Shown: piece after piece, positions 1 through 13,100 of the stretch
How positions within the stretch are numbered: the stretch's first letter is position 1
Layout: every line of letters starts with the position of its first letter
NCBI GenBank assembly: GCA_028583605.1
Contig: CM053331.1
Coordinates: forward strand, 31,908,411 to 31,972,410
Source of the DNA: Dastarcus helophoroides
Lineage: Eukaryota > Arthropoda > Insecta > Coleoptera > Bothrideridae
Direction: 5' to 3'
DNA length: 64,000 nt
The notes under the pieces: generated by a model
The model's database searches: none
Seen by the model: the letters and a program-made list of their open reading frames with translations, nothing else
Told to the model about the DNA's origin: nothing
Position numbers and translations under genes: made by a program

Positions 1-2684
1 CTATTTTTTTTAGTAATTTTTAATAAATAGGAATTTTCAAAGAGGATCAGAATTTTTAAAAACATTTCAATTTTTGAAAAAAATCTATATTTTGAACAGA
101 TGAAATTTTCAAACAAAAATCGAAATTTTTAAATTGTAAAATTTTCTTTTCACAAAATAGTCAAATTTTGCAAACAAAAGAATAAAAACCTTTAAGCAAC
201 ATCGAAATTGAGAAAAATATACCCTTTCAAAATACCCGATTTTATCAAAAATTTTCATTATTAAAAGAAGACGCCGATTTCCAAAAATGTAATATCTTCG
301 AACAAATCAAAATTACCGAAAAAATCAAAATTTGTAAAAAAAGTTGACATTTTAATAGAAAAATGAAAATTATGAAACAAAAACATAAGTTTGGAAAAAT
401 GTATCCATCAACTCAAGATTACCAAAATTCCAAATAACATAAAAAATAAATTCAAATAATAATCAAAATTTCAAATTTTTTATCTAGTTAAAAATTGGTT
501 AGCTTCAAATTTAATACTTTCCAAAGATAAAGAATTTTGACAAAGTGGAAATCTGTCGAAATTTAAAAAAACACCAATAATAAATTTTCGAAAAATTATT
601 TAAACTTTAAAAGATCGAAATTTAAAAAACAAAAATTTTTGGAAAGATTCGGCCAAAACCTAAAAAAAGTCAAAATTTTCAGTAACTTTACAATACGTAC
701 AAATTTTCAAAAAATTGAAAGGCTGAAACAAAATTTGAAAATTTTCAAAGGAGTCCACATTTTCAAAAATAGTTCTAAATTTTTTAAAAAACCTAAACCT
801 TGAGCAGACTCAATTTTCAAACAAAATTTGAGACTTTCAGAATGTTTTTGGAAAATACGAAATATTCAGAAACAAATTGTTTTGGAAAGAGTTCAAAGTA
901 TAAGAAAAAGTTAAAAATTTAAAAAAAAAGCCCAAATTTTGGTAGATAAATCGAAAGCTTAAAAAAATCGAAATTTTGAAAAATAACTGACTGGTTCTTG
1001 GTTATCTTTAAAAATTAAAATACATATTTTGTCCCTTGAAAACAAGAAAAATTAAAAAACACAACAAAGGTTGCTTTAACCTAACCCAACCTTTGTTGTG
1101 TTTTTTAATCTTTCTTGGTTTCAAGGGGCAAGATTTGTATTTTAATTTTTAAAAAATAATGAAATAAATAAAAATAATAATAAAAAAATACTTGAAATTT
1201 TTGGGAATCAAAATCTTCAAAAGGGTACAATTTCCAAAATTTTCAAATTTTAAAAGAAAATGGAATCCAAAATTTCAAAGAGAAAATATTGAAAAAAATA
1301 TTCAAAAACTGAAATTTTTAAGACGGTCCAACTTTTAAGAACCCATCATTTATAAAAAAGTAAGTATTTTTTTAGTGGAAATATGTCTAAATTGTCAAAA
1401 AAACCAAGAACAAATTTTCAAAAAAATAAATAAACTTAAAAAGTCGACATTTCCAACAAAAATCAAAATTTTTGGAAAAATTTAAGGAAAACCTAAAAAA
1501 AAGTCGAAATATTTAAGAATTTTTCAACAAGTTAAATTGCCAAAGAATGGAAATGCTGACCATATCTCTAAATTTTAAAAATAGTCAGAATTTTTAAATA
1601 TTCTAAAATAAAAAACTTTAAGAGATGAAATTTTTAAACAAATATTGAACAAAGAAGTAGAAATTTTTGAAAGAGTCAAAATGTTTCAAAATGGTAAAAA
1701 TAGTCAAAATTTTTAAATATTCTAAAAAAAAACTTAGAGACAAAATTTTTAAATAAATATCGTAATTTTCAAAAAAATAGAAAATTTTGGAGAGGTCGAG
1801 ATTTTCAGAAAAGTATGAGACTTTTTAAATAAAGTTGAAAATGTAACAAGAAAGTCAAAAATCTTAAAAAGGGTTTAAATTTTGACAAAAAAGTCGACTT
1901 TTGCGAAAAGAGGTATGAAAACCTCGAAATAACATCGAAATTTCAAAAAAATACAACATTTCAAAAAACTCGACATTAACAAACATTTTTGTTGTTAAGT
2001 TTTCAAAGAAAAATCAAATTTTAGGAAAATTTTTATTTCAAGACCAACCAAAATTAGCGGAAAAGTCAAAATATAAAAAAAAATTGAAATTGTTGAAAAT
2101 GTTAAAATTTTGAGAAATAATGAAATTTTTGGATAAATTAAAATTTACAAAAGCCAAATTTTTTAAAAAAAAAATTAAAATCTAAACAAAAGTGGAGATT
2201 TAAATGGAAAATTGGAAAAAAGTCAAAATTTAAAACTACTACTAAAAAAAGATCATTTTAATAAGAGTTCAAAATGTAAGAAAAAGTTAAAAATCCTAAA
2301 AAAAACCCAAATTTTGGTAATAAATTCGAAAGTTTAAAAAAATCGAAGTTTAAAAAAATAATGAAATAAATAAAAATAATAATAAAAGAATATCAGAAAT
2401 TTTTAGGAATCAAAATCTTCAAAAAAATACAAGTTTCAAAATTTTTAAATATGGAAAAAGGTTGAAATTTAAAATTTCAAAGAGGAAATTTTGAAAAAGG
2501 AAAAAATGTTAAAAACTGAAATTTTTAAATCAGTCCAACTTCTAAAAACCCATCATTTTCAAAAAGGTAAGTATTTTCATAATGAAAATATTTTGAAATT
2601 GTTAAAAGAAAACCAAGAATAAATTTTCGAAAAAATAGGTATACTTTAAGAAGTCCAAATATTGGAAAAATATCAAAATTTGTT
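1..2684. repeat. AT-rich micro-repeat array, block 1
   Basis: A degenerate array whose A-rich strand is on top, made of words like AAAAGTCGAAATTTTCAA with variable spacing. It contains higher-order copies. The stretch from about 891 (gttcaaagtataagaaaaag) recurs from about 2267, and 1160-1440 matches 2361-2640. A third related unit lies near 540-680 and matches 1375-1530. An HPR element interrupts one copy at 987-1151. No coding is seen: the frames are short and made of Lys, Asn, Phe and Ile. Confidence 0.85.
987..1151 (-). mobile_element. HPR palindromic element, copy 1 (core deleted)
   Basis: Inverted repeat with arms of about 70-80 bp around a 13-bp spacer. The left arm reads ACTGGTTCTTGGTTATC and the right arm returns to TTTGTATTTTAATTTTT. 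The hammerhead-like centre is missing. Direct repeats AAAAATAA flank it at 979-986 and 1152-1159. The tandem paralogue at about 2341-2380 has the same flanks with a single AAAAATAA (2354-2361) and no insert, so it serves as an empty site. In the polarity used here (longer arm at the 3' end) this copy is on the minus strand. Confidence 0.8.
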
Positions 2685-2935
2685 GGTGAAATGGACTGGT
2701 CCCTGGTTATCTTAGAAAACTGAAACACAAATCTTGTCTTCTGAAACCAAGAAAGATTAAAAAACACAACAAAGGTTGCTCTAACGTGTTTCGATAGCCA
2801 AGCTATCATCTTCAAAGAAAAACTACTACTATCTCTCTGAAGATGATAGCTTGGCTATCGAAGCGCGTTAGAGCAACCTTTGTTGTTTTTTTTTTATTTT
2901 TGTTGGTTTCAGGGAACAAGATTTGTATTTCAATG
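2685..2935 (-). mobile_element. HPR palindromic element, copy 2 (both arms and both cores)
   Basis: Nearly full-length palindrome. The left arm begins GGTGAAATGGACTGG and passes through GTTTCGATAGCCAAGC. The right arm carries CTGAAGATGATAGCTTGG and CAACCTTTG and ends at TTTGTATTTCAATG. The minus-strand 3' arm (left) is longer by about 35 bp, as in other copies. A hammerhead-like core is present on each strand. The minus-strand core has lost C3 (CTTTGAAGA for CTCTCTGAAGA). No clear target duplication was found. Confidence 0.85.
2833..2873 (+). ncRNA. Hammerhead-ribozyme-like motif in HPR copy 2
   Basis: The order of parts matches a type I hammerhead: CTCT (stem I strand), CTGAAGA (core), one extra T, GATAGC-TTG-GCTATC (stem II), GAAG, then a GCGCGT-like stem III, T, and AGAG (stem I partner). 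Stem I (CTCT with AGAG) and stem II (6 bp) pair perfectly. The A after G12-A13-A14 is G here, giving a G-U closing pair. The extra nucleotide after A9 and the loopless stem III depart from the canonical fold, so cleavage activity is uncertain. Confidence 0.45.
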
Positions 2936-2940
2936 ATTGT

Positions 2941-5900
2941 AAATTCATGAAAAATTCAAAATTCTAAATAATTGAAATTGAATCAAAATTTCTAATTGTA
3001 ACGATTTATTATTAAGTTAACATTTTTAATTTAATAGATTTTTATTTATTGTTTGTAATTTTAAATGGATGTAAGAAAAGAGCAAAAATATGAAAAAGTA
3101 ACCTTTTTAGCCTCAGGTTTCCTGTAAGTATTTAATGTGCAAGAGCAATGAAGTAAAACTAATTAATCTGAGTAAGTACATCAATTTTCTCTTAAACTTC
3201 GACCATTTTTCAAGATTTAACCTTTAAAATGCAATAATTAATAAAAGGTACACCATAATGTAAACTAGATCCAAATTAAAACTGAAAAATTTACGTCGTA
3301 TCATTAAAGACGTGTTCCAGTAAAATTTTAAAAGGCGGCTCAAATGAAGCCGTTTAAAACCCTCTTTTTATGTGCATTCAATTAAAAACGTCGTAAAACG
3401 ACTAGCGCATTTTATCAAACTAATTTTATGCGACAACGAAGACAGATTGCAGCAAAGTAATTTTCTTGCAGGATGAATTACTTTCGCGTCGAGAAAACCC
3501 AGGCGACAATATCCTCCTAGATTACACTAGAGCACAATTTGTACAATAGAGTTTACACTTCATCATCCAATTGTAAAACTCAATTACGTGAAAGTTTCGG
3601 TTAAACTGTGCAAAGTATTAACTTAATTCGCCGTTGAACTAGACAAGTGTGCTGTATGGGGATTGGTGTAAGGTTGAATTTGACCCTTGTTGGCATTTTG
3701 TCTTTTTGGGGCTAATCTTACTTATCCTACTTAATGCTGCTTTAATCAAATCAAATGGGAAAATGGTAGTTATGGGGCAATACTGGTAGACAGAAACATT
3801 TTATTGGGATACATGGAGAATTCAGTGATGAGCACAAAATTCAGTTAAGAGTAGCCCTTTTATTTGGAAGTTATTTCTTTTTCTTTTAGCAGAGTATTTT
3901 TCAAAATATCATTTTTCTTTACAATCAAAGCAGCTGCTCTATTTAAGCAGAAAATTATAGCCGTCATGATCTATAGAGTGTTTTGGTCACAATATCCTTA
4001 ATTTTAGGAGATAATAGAGAAAATTGAGCAATACACGCATGCGTGACTACTTTTTTCAGGTACATTTACTCTAAAAGAAAAATTAATGTTGATACCCTAA
4101 ACGTATAAGTACAAATTAAATCACTGTCAGGAAGCAAACGTAATTTTTCTTCTTTATAGACGAAGCGTAAACTGCGAACTTAACTTAAATAACTTTAAAC
4201 GTAATCACTTGGGGATAGCATTTAACTTTGATTAGATTAATTGGGGCTTGGATTCATAAAAATTAAATTTAGAAGCTAACTTTTGCCCGCTTAATACCAA
4301 GTAGCTGTAAGAGAAGTACGAGAAGCAGTTTGCGGAAAGTTTTACTCAACGGGGCGCTCTGAGGTTTCATAACTCACCTGGGATGGACTTCGCTTATGTC
4401 CCACTACGATGAAATAGGCGAATCGTTTGTACTAATGACGCCCTATGGCAAAATAATAATGATAAATAATATACATTTTGGCTCTGTAACTGAACGGTGC
4501 CAATAAATTATATGTAAATCTTTAACCAAACTCTGATAGTCCATGGGAAACTTTATGATGTAGTCCCTCGTATTGCTAAGTTTCTAATTAATCCCAGTAG
4601 AATTTATGACGTCTTTGGAAAAGGAGAAGTAAATGTAAATTAGATAATTTAAATATTTTAACCATTAAGCCGAATGCGATCTTAATTTGCAGGCTAAGTT
4701 ATTTTTGGTTAATTTTTCCCTATGTATTTATTAGTTGGCGAATGTTTGAATCCATTATTTACCGTAACGTGTAAATGCCGAAACGGCTGCTCAATTTAAC
4801 CAAATCATATGTTTCTGGACGCAGATAAATCCAAACTGCTAAGCAGCACGAATTGGGCGAATTGGTGGATGCGCCGGGAAAATGAATTATTACATCTGAT
4901 AGACGCTAGAGCAAGGATTCAGTAAAGCTTTTGTGCAAATTTACTAAATCTCCTTCTAATGCAGAGACCAATAATTATGTTTGACGATTTACCTGATTCC
5001 GAATTTATAAACCACCAAGGATCGGTTTCGATCTTGCTAGATCTCATCAGTTTGGGATTACTAACTCGATTGCTGGCAAATGTTTAGGTAACACATAAAA
5101 TAATGGAATTCGTCCATGTTATTCCTATATATAAAAGCGATGGTATGAATGGGAAGCCTATTAAAACGGTCAATTCAAATTATGGGCTAATAACAACCTC
5201 CTCCCCCCCCAAAAATGAAAATCGCTTTTCTTTGTGCACACCAATATACCCAAAATAAATTTTCTATCAAAAAAAAAAGAAGACGTCGCTGACGTGCTTC
5301 TAACTTTAATCAAGCCCCCAATTATATTTTGATTAATTTTATAGAAACGCTTTATGAAATTTTCAGAATGATTCATTAGACTGTTTTTAGGTTACGACAA
5401 CCGGACATTTATTAAACTATTCGAAACCAAAGCGTTACATAATTTTTTAGATAAAACTGTAAATTTGGGGGTAATGTTTTGAATTTTTGTGCAATAAATT
5501 TGAAAGGGACACAGAAAACGTATTTTTTGTAAAACTGTTATTAAAAGTGACATTTTTAGTTCATTGATAAGTGAACTAAAAATTAACTTTTATAATGACA
5601 CGTGACAAAAACACTTTTAACACTAGTGCGAAAAAGTTTTTTCGTTTTAATTATATCTTAATGCTGGAAAGAACTAATCATTTGTGAGTATGAAGACAAT
5701 TCTGCAGCCTGGTATTTTATTTTTGTGGTCCGCTGCTGGGTTTGGGTGTGACCCACTGTTTAGGAAACACTGATATATAGCAATATGCAATATAAAATAG
5801 AAAGCTGTACTGGTAAAATTAGAAAGATATTTTTTTTGGTTGAACGGACTGGTCCAACAATAATGTGTTTCCAAACATTAAAACATTCAAAATAGTTATA

Positions 5901-6675
5901 AATTATTTATTTATAATATTAATATTACTGTTACAATCTGAACGGTTACTTATTTTAGTTTTCCTGAGAAGTAATTGCAGAGGTATTTATGCAAAGTAAT
6001 CCGTGCAAAAACCAGGACGGATGTTGCTTTTAGTCTTCATAATATAAAACAAAGATTTTTCAATATCATCCAATGTTAATTTACAAAATTCTTGAGAGCG
6101 ACAGACTCCAAATAATCCAAAAACTGACGCAACTTTTTACTGCATATTTGGTGTCTGGAGCTTCATTCAAAAAAATCTTGTACGCTGGTTTTAATACTTG
6201 CTTATATCCTAGTTTGATTTAAAAACTAGCTTTTATCATAGAGAGATTCCATAACTTAGAATTTCCTTCGGCGTAAACCAAAAATATATTTTTAGTGAAG
6301 TTATCCGCTAGATTCTTTATTTCATACCATCATATTTTTGTCCCGATTTCTGGAGCAATAAATCTCAGTTGATGTATTTGCTGTTTCTTCAACATCAGAG
6401 GGAATAATAAAATTGCTTTAATTTCCAATCTTTTCTTCAAAATTCATGTTTATTAGCCATAAAATCTACAATATTTTAGGACAGGTTCAATTGTGGTTAC
6501 TAATTAACATTAAACAACTTACAATTGTTTTACTTAGTTACACTCTATCCAATACCTGACTTGATTGTCAGATGTAAATGTCAAATATGTAATTCAACAC
6601 GCAAACAATAAATCTAAAATTCAACCCTAGGGACCGCATTTTCTCTTTTAATTTAAGAGTTTTACAAAAAATATT
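2941..6675. other. Non-array DNA without a recognisable gene
   Basis: Mixed-composition DNA, less repetitive than the flanking arrays. It holds a poly-C run at about 5206-5213 and patches of higher GC near 3400-3550, 4360-4440 and 4800-4925. A 38-codon frame opens with ATG at 4809 and stops at 4923, and a good minus-strand donor-like site (CCCAG|GTGAGT) lies near 4370-4380. Neither is strong enough to call an exon. It may be intron or intergenic DNA. Confidence 0.5.
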
Positions 6676-6789
6676 GATACATTTGTTAAAAGTGATTTTA
6701 TTTTGTTCGTGGGGTTACTCCACTCGCTACGCTCGTTCCGCAATACTCCTCACTCACAAAATAAAATGTCACTTTTAACACTTGTATCA
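6676..6789. repeat. Palindromic element, about 32-bp arms
   Basis: Arms starting GATACATTTGTTAAAAGTG (6676-6707) and ending GTCACTTTTAACACTTGTATC (to about 6788) pair with few mismatches. The loop between them is GC-richer and contains CTCGCTACGCTCGTTCC. The word TTAAAAGTGACATTTT also occurs near 5532 and AACACTTTTGT-like words near 5605, so related ends may be nearby. It looks like a foldback or miniature element. No target duplication could be fixed. Confidence 0.55.
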
Positions 6790-8329
6790 TAAATAACTAT
6801 TTTGTATACATAAGTCGTTGCCTAATAAACGTGAAATCTAACTCTAGTAACAACAATTTCTCATTTACTACTGATTCTAATTTTATGAATATTATTTCAG
6901 AATATCGATATTATTTACTTCAACATTAAGACAGAAATAAAAAAAAACATATTTTAAAAGCATAAATACTGGTATTTGTCTAAAAACTGCAACAAATGGA
7001 CCGAGGAAATCTGCGCTGTTAATAATATGTTAATGACATTTGTTTTCCCTACAAAGTACTGTGGTGAGTCGAATTCTACTAAACTGTTCTAAGCAGTTCA
7101 CAAATTAGATAAGGGTTGTTTGTTAGGCCTGGTTTGTTTAAAATAAAAATGATTTCAGCACACATAAATACGGATAGGTGAGTAAAAGAACATGTTAGTT
7201 TTTAAGGGACCACTGAAAGTAGAGTAATAAATTAGGGCAAACAAGAGATGGTAAATGTCAATAACAGAACAAATCTCTCAGCAAGACCATGTGGTGGTAG
7301 ACTGAAGAAATTTTACCTTTAAAAAAACGCCCTTATAAACACGTACAATTGAAAAGTTATTTAAATTTTAATTATCAAAGTAAAACTTGTAAGACAAAGT
7401 GATGGCATCATTCAAAAAGGGTTTGCAGTTTAAATGGCACTTAAGAATCCTTTTCAAAATTTATTTTAGGGTTAATTTGGATTAGAAATATTTAAATTAG
7501 TGGAAATTTTGCATCTTTGTGCCCTCTAGTGACATTCAGAAAATAGTCTTTAGGTCCCCAGACATTAAGGGTAGGAGCGTAAACAAGAAACATCATAAAG
7601 AAATTTTACAGAAGTGTCAGGTACTGAACTTCAATTAAACTAGTTTAAATATTATAGCCAGGTAGCGGACATATCAAAACGAGTACGAAATACGAGAGTT
7701 TTGAAAATTTGCTTTTGCTTGTGCTAAGTAACGTGCATGAACCCAAAAAAAAACAATCTCTGTTCAACCTAAAGTTCTTGTGTCATTTGTGTGACGTTTG
7801 CTATGGGATAAATAGGCAACTAAATTTTAACTTGTCTGAAGTTTTTAATTGATGGTTTTTCGCTCGTATATGATTTAATTAATTTTTTCTAAAAATTGGG
7901 AAAATACTTGTTCCTCATTTTGATTAATATGGGGTTGAGAGGCGTACAAAAAAAAACAAGAAACACGATGAATGGAAAAGTCGTCGTTAGAAAATTATTA
8001 TATGGCCAATAACCCTACAGCTGACTGGCGCAACTACCAGTCTCAAAAAAAAAGGAAACCAAAATAAAACAAAATAAGAATTGAAAGTCAAAAGAGAGGA
8101 AAAGGAAATAAAGCGCATTCGCTTCATACAAACATTTTCATTTCCTTAAGGTCGATTCTAGTATTCTGCTCTTGGAAGCTGAGTTTCGAGGGGTTCCAAA
8201 ATAATTTATACCCATCACCACAAAGGTCCAGTAACTGGCAGCAGACACACATATTTGGGTTTTTCTTGATGATGTCCAATTGGAATTTGAATAGTAGTGA
8301 AAAGATTTCAAGAAATCGATATTTAAAAA
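6790..8329. other. Non-array DNA without a recognisable gene
   Basis: AT-rich sequence of ordinary complexity. No reading frame resembles a known protein, and no tRNA-like or transposon-terminal sequence was recognised. A short GC-richer patch at about 8140-8270 opens only short frames. Confidence 0.45.
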
Positions 8330-10186
8330 GCAAAAGTTTTAAAAGAAATAAAGTTTATTATTAAGTCAAAATTTGCAAAAAAAATTTAAAAGCATAAACC
8401 GAAAGTTTTTAAAAAAATAATAAAAAATAAAATGTACAAATATCAAAGAATTCGAAACTTTCACAAAAATTCCAATACTCAAAACAGGTCATCATTTAAA
8501 AAAAAGTCGTATAAATGTCGGACTTTGTGTAAATATTCAATATTTCGATTGAAAATCGAAATTGTAAAAGACAGGGGGCATTCAGAAAAAAACGAAAGTT
8601 TAAAGTTAAAGTTTTAAAAAAGGTCTTAGGTATATTTAAAAAAACGTACAAAATTTAAACAGTTTAAATTATCACCAAAAATGCGTAATTTCTTAAAAAT
8701 TGAAATTACAGAACCAATTTTGGACAAAAAATGGAAATTTTGAAATGAGTCGAAATTTTGAAAAAAGTTAAATATTTTCAAAAACAGCAGTCTCCAGAAA
8801 AAAATAGACAATTGTTAATACGAATTAAAGTTTTTAAAAAACATTAAGATCAAAGTAGTAACATTCCACTTTTTTAGTAAAGATAGGAAATTATCAAAGT
8901 AATCGAAATTTAAAAAACCACAAAAACTTCAAAGAAATGTATATATTTTCAAATAAAGAAAATTTAAATTATGAAAAAAATATCTCTGAAGATGACAGCT
9001 TGGCTGTCGAAACGCGTTGAGCAATGTTTGTTGTGTTTTTATTCTTTGTTGGTTTCAGGGACAAGTTCTGTATTTCAATTTTTGAAAAATATCAGCATTT
9101 TCAGAAAAATATTTAATTTTTTCTGACAGTAATACCTTATTACTAAGTCGACCTTTTTTTTTGGAAATTTTGACTTTTTTAAGTATCAATACAATTTTTG
9201 AAAAATCTCAACTTTATTGAAAAAGAAAACCCTTTCATTATTTTTTTTAATCCTGAAATATTTAAAAACTTCGAAAAAGATCATACTTTTCAAAAAAAGT
9301 CAATATTCGAAGAATGGAAAAATTTTTTTGTAAAAGCCAAAGTCTAGGTTGATATCCTCAAGTGAGTCATTTTTTTTTAAATAAGTCCAAGGTTTCAGAA
9401 AAATATCGAAATTTGCAAAAGAACTCGAAATTTTGAGGTAAAAGTCGAAGTCGAAAAATAAATCTAAATTTTGAAAAAAAGAGTAAGAATTGTTAAACAT
9501 TGGAGTTTTGAAAAACAAGGCAACACCTAAATATTTCTGTTTTATTGTTCTAATATTTGGACTTACTTAAAAAAACCGAAGATTTTTAAAATCTGTTTAG
9601 AACTCACATCAAGGTGACATTTTTTCTTTTTTTTTTCGTAAATTTAAATTCATGAAGTAATTTCGAACAGAATTAAAAAAATGAAAGTTTAAAAAAGTCA
9701 AAGTTTTGAAATCAAAATTTTCCAAAAAACAGACATTTTTAAAAACCTACAATTTCATCAAAATTCAAATTTATCCAAAAATCAAAATGTGGAGAAAAAG
9801 AAATTAGATTTAAAAATAGAAGAAAAAATTAACGAAAACCAAACGATTTAAATAGAATCTAAATTTGCCATTGAAATACACTAGCTGATCACCAAGTACC
9901 AAATTTCATAAAATTATTTTTATAAAGAAATGAGATTTCAAAAAAATAAAAATTAGCAAGTTTCATTTTTTTCAAAAATTTCAGGATCCAAGTGAGATAT
10001 TTTAAGTCTCTTCTTACAAAAATATTACAAGTGAAATTATGAAACTTTTTTATAATTTAAACGACTCTTCATCTACAATAGTTAAGGGGATCCAAATGGT
10101 GAGTGAATAGTACTAACTTTGCATATGAATCAAAAATTTTAAAAAGGTAAAAATTTTAAAAACATTCAGTTTTTCAAAAAAAAAAA
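8330..10186. repeat. AT-rich micro-repeat array, block 2
   Basis: Same type of array as block 1, with the A-rich strand mostly on top. T-rich stretches occur near 9120-9280 and 9540-9650. A partial HPR sits at 8982-9087. The block is split by the long-TIR element starting at 10187, and array sequence resumes at 13293 (caaaaaaatcgaaattcc). That suggests the element inserted into a pre-existing array. Confidence 0.8.
8982..9087 (+). mobile_element. HPR element, copy 3 (single arm)
   Basis: Single 3' arm: ATCTCTGAAGATGACAGC, GGCTGTCGAAACGCGTTG, TGTTTGTTGTGTTTTTATTC and ACAAGTTCTGTATTTCAA. It belongs to the subfamily with stem II GACAGC/GCTGTC and the arm word AAGTTCTGTATTTC. Stem I has lost a CT repeat and the A of AGAG. 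It is truncated at the palindrome centre on the 5' side and lacks the GGACCAGTCC tail on the 3' side. Confidence 0.75.
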
Positions 10187-13100
10187 CAAAGGGCTTAGCC
10201 ATACTTCCATAGCGAAGTTGCCCCCACCCGGAACCTATATCGTGAACTATGTCGTTAAGTACAGAATGTCATTAGAAATTAATATAGGTGGATTTACCTC
10301 CATCTTTGGTTACCATGGAGATAATTTAAAAAAAAACCTTTCTCAGGCACCTTTTTTTCTAAGATATCTATCTGCTTAACTATTAAAGTAAGCAAAAGAA
10401 AACAAACTGCTTGTGATAGTACACTACAGGATCCATTTTATAATTTTTTTCAGGGGGGCTAGCCCCCCTAGAAATATCAATAAAACACAAATAAAAATTT
10501 TTATTATTAATTTCTGTAATGTCTGTTAGAGTAACCACTTTACAAAAAATATTGAAAATGTATTCATATGTCACCCAACAGCACACCAAGTTTCAATAAA
10601 ATCCAGTTGGTGCAACATGTCAAAAAAAAAATTAATATGTCTACATATAATATCTGAGCCTGCTGATATGAAGTAAATGTAATTATTATTATTATCCTAC
10701 CTTAAGTGCGTTTTCATTTTAAATAAAATAACTTAAGGATTATTTAAGGAATAAAAGTTTATATGAACTTAAGTTCTAACCTTTTTTATTTTCAAGTTAC
10801 AGGCTGTTTCATTATACCGGAAAATAAAATTATTTTTATTTATATTTCTAAAACCATTTGATTTAAAATCATAAAATTTGATATATAGTATCAGTACATT
10901 AAAGGGAAACTTTTGCATTAATTCACTTTTTTTCAAACGCCAGGAGCGTACGTTAGAAAATTAATATTAAATTTTCATATGAGAAAAATGCCATGTCACT
11001 TTATGTTAAAGTCTTAAAAAGATGAAAGTTTAAGAACTGTTATGTAGTCCCAAATAATGTATAACTGATAGCAGGAAAATACCCTTGCAAATTTATAGCA
11101 ATTTATATACGAGATGAAGCAACAAAAACTTAACAGAGACAATAAATGCTAGGATTTTTTTTATTGTTGAAAAGAATGCATAAATAGTTTGATTTTGTTT
11201 GAATCAGGACAATTTTAGTCATTTTAACGACAACTTTCTAAACATGGCTTGCAACTCTTTTAACAATTTTAATGGAAAGGGCCCATGTTGCATATCGTTG
11301 GAAAACCCATTTGATATTTTAACTATTTTTAATTTGTGTGCTTGTCATTCAGATTCAGTAAAATGTTAACCTTTTATTCTGGTTTATTTATTTATTTTGT
11401 TCTATGTATATAGAAATAAAAAAGATTCTGATGATAGAACATGTAGTAACTCTACGATTGTGACAAGAAAGTGAATTTACTCTGACATGTTATCTCTAAT
11501 TAAAATGGTTTATTCGATTGTGAGAAGGGTACCTGTGATAAAATTGTTTTATAAAAATAACTAATAAATATTTCATCTTTTCGACAAATAACACTACAAT
11601 AAGAATTGTTCTGAAATTAATGGCGAAATTAGAGGCGCAATCTGTGGCTTTGACATACTCTTATAGAAACACATACATTAATTTTATAAAATAGTTTTAA
11701 TAGAGTTCTTCTACAATTCAACAGATTATCTATTTAAATACAATACTTGCAAGTGAAATAATTTCTTTTATAATAAACTACTTATTGTTTTCCATATGTC
11801 TAAATAACTGCTTTCTTTTTGTTCGGGATCACTATCAGGTCTTGATAGCTCCGATAAAATGAAACGCGTTTTATGTAAACTTAACGACGTTTATTAAATG
11901 AACTGACATCGCCGAGATCTGGGATGCAATTCCTTTGTACAAAACCTACAGACTACTTCAAAACACCAAGTTTTACCCCACATGTGTTCTATTGTTCTAA
12001 TAGGGTCGCTGGTCAGGCCACATGCTTCCGGTGGTCAAGTGGCGATCTGACCATTTCTTACACCAAATATCTTAGATAACTAACACTTTTTAAGAAAATG
12101 ATAATGGAAGTTTGCATGCTGCAGGGTATACTTCCTAATATACCTTCAAATAAAATTAATGAAATTCAAAAAGTAACTTATGGTTGCAAAGACAAAAAAA
12201 AACAAGTTTGATGTGCAACTTGAATCCTAGCAAAAAGTTGCATTTAAAACTATAAAATGTACTGCAAAATATGGTTCTCTGCCAAAAATAATCTAACTAT
12301 TTTCTCATCTTGTCGCAAAACAAAATTACAAACCTAATTGGATTGTTTTATGTTTTTGTTAAGTCACCCCCTGTATGAATTCTTATAAGTTTGCAAAAAT
12401 CATCTCCTGCGTTCAGTTATACATTTTTTGGTATTTGGTAACCACTTTTCAACTTTCATTTTTTCAAAACCCCAAAAAACAGTGGCGTATCCCTTTCCTC
12501 ATATCAAACTTTAATGGTAATACCCTAACCCAAGCCCCGGGTGTTAAAACAAAACTAAATAAATAAAGAAGTTAGCCTTTAATGTAATAATATCGTGTAC
12601 GAAATTCCATGAAGCTAAGTCAAAGCGTTACCGAAATATAAATAAAACTAATTTTATTTACCTCTATAATGAAACAGCCTGTAACTTGGAAATAAGAAAT
12701 ATCAGTACTTGAATTAATATGAAATTTATTCCTCAAACAATCTAAAAAGTATTGTATTTAATATGGAAACGTTTTTAAAGTAGGATAACAATTATATTTA
12801 TTTCAAATATACAAGGCAGCAGGTGCAGAGCTTATGGGCAGACATATTTAATTTTTTTGACATGTTGCATCACTTGGATTTTAAAGAAACTTGGTACGCT
12901 GTTAGAAGACCTATGGACACATTTTTCATATTTTTTGTAGAGTGGTCACTTAGAGACCCTACAGAAATTAATACTGAAAATTCTTATTTGTATTTTAATA
13001 ATATTTGTAGGGGGCTAGCTCCTCAAAAATATTTATAAAATAGACCCTACAGTGTACCATCACCATTAGTTTGTTTTGCTTTGCTGCCTTTAATAGTTTA

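Noticed and set aside
1..2684. CRISPR-like or simple satellite array
   Set aside because: The short words vary in length and spacing, with no constant repeat and unique spacers, and the genome is clearly eukaryotic in character.
2685..2935. HPR copies as MITEs of a DNA transposon
   Set aside because: The long inverted repeats suggested it, but variable 8-18 bp target duplications, arm asymmetry with an A-rich tail and 5' truncation fit retrotransposition better.
3466..3550. Plus-strand terminal exon after TTTTCTTGCAG, frame beginning DELLSRRENPG
   Set aside because: About 25 codons with a weak pyrimidine tract. A chance match is likely at this length.
4370..4440. Minus-strand exon ending at a good donor (CCCAG|GTGAGT)
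   Set aside because: Only 18 codons are open upstream and there is no convincing acceptor, so it is not called without transcript data.
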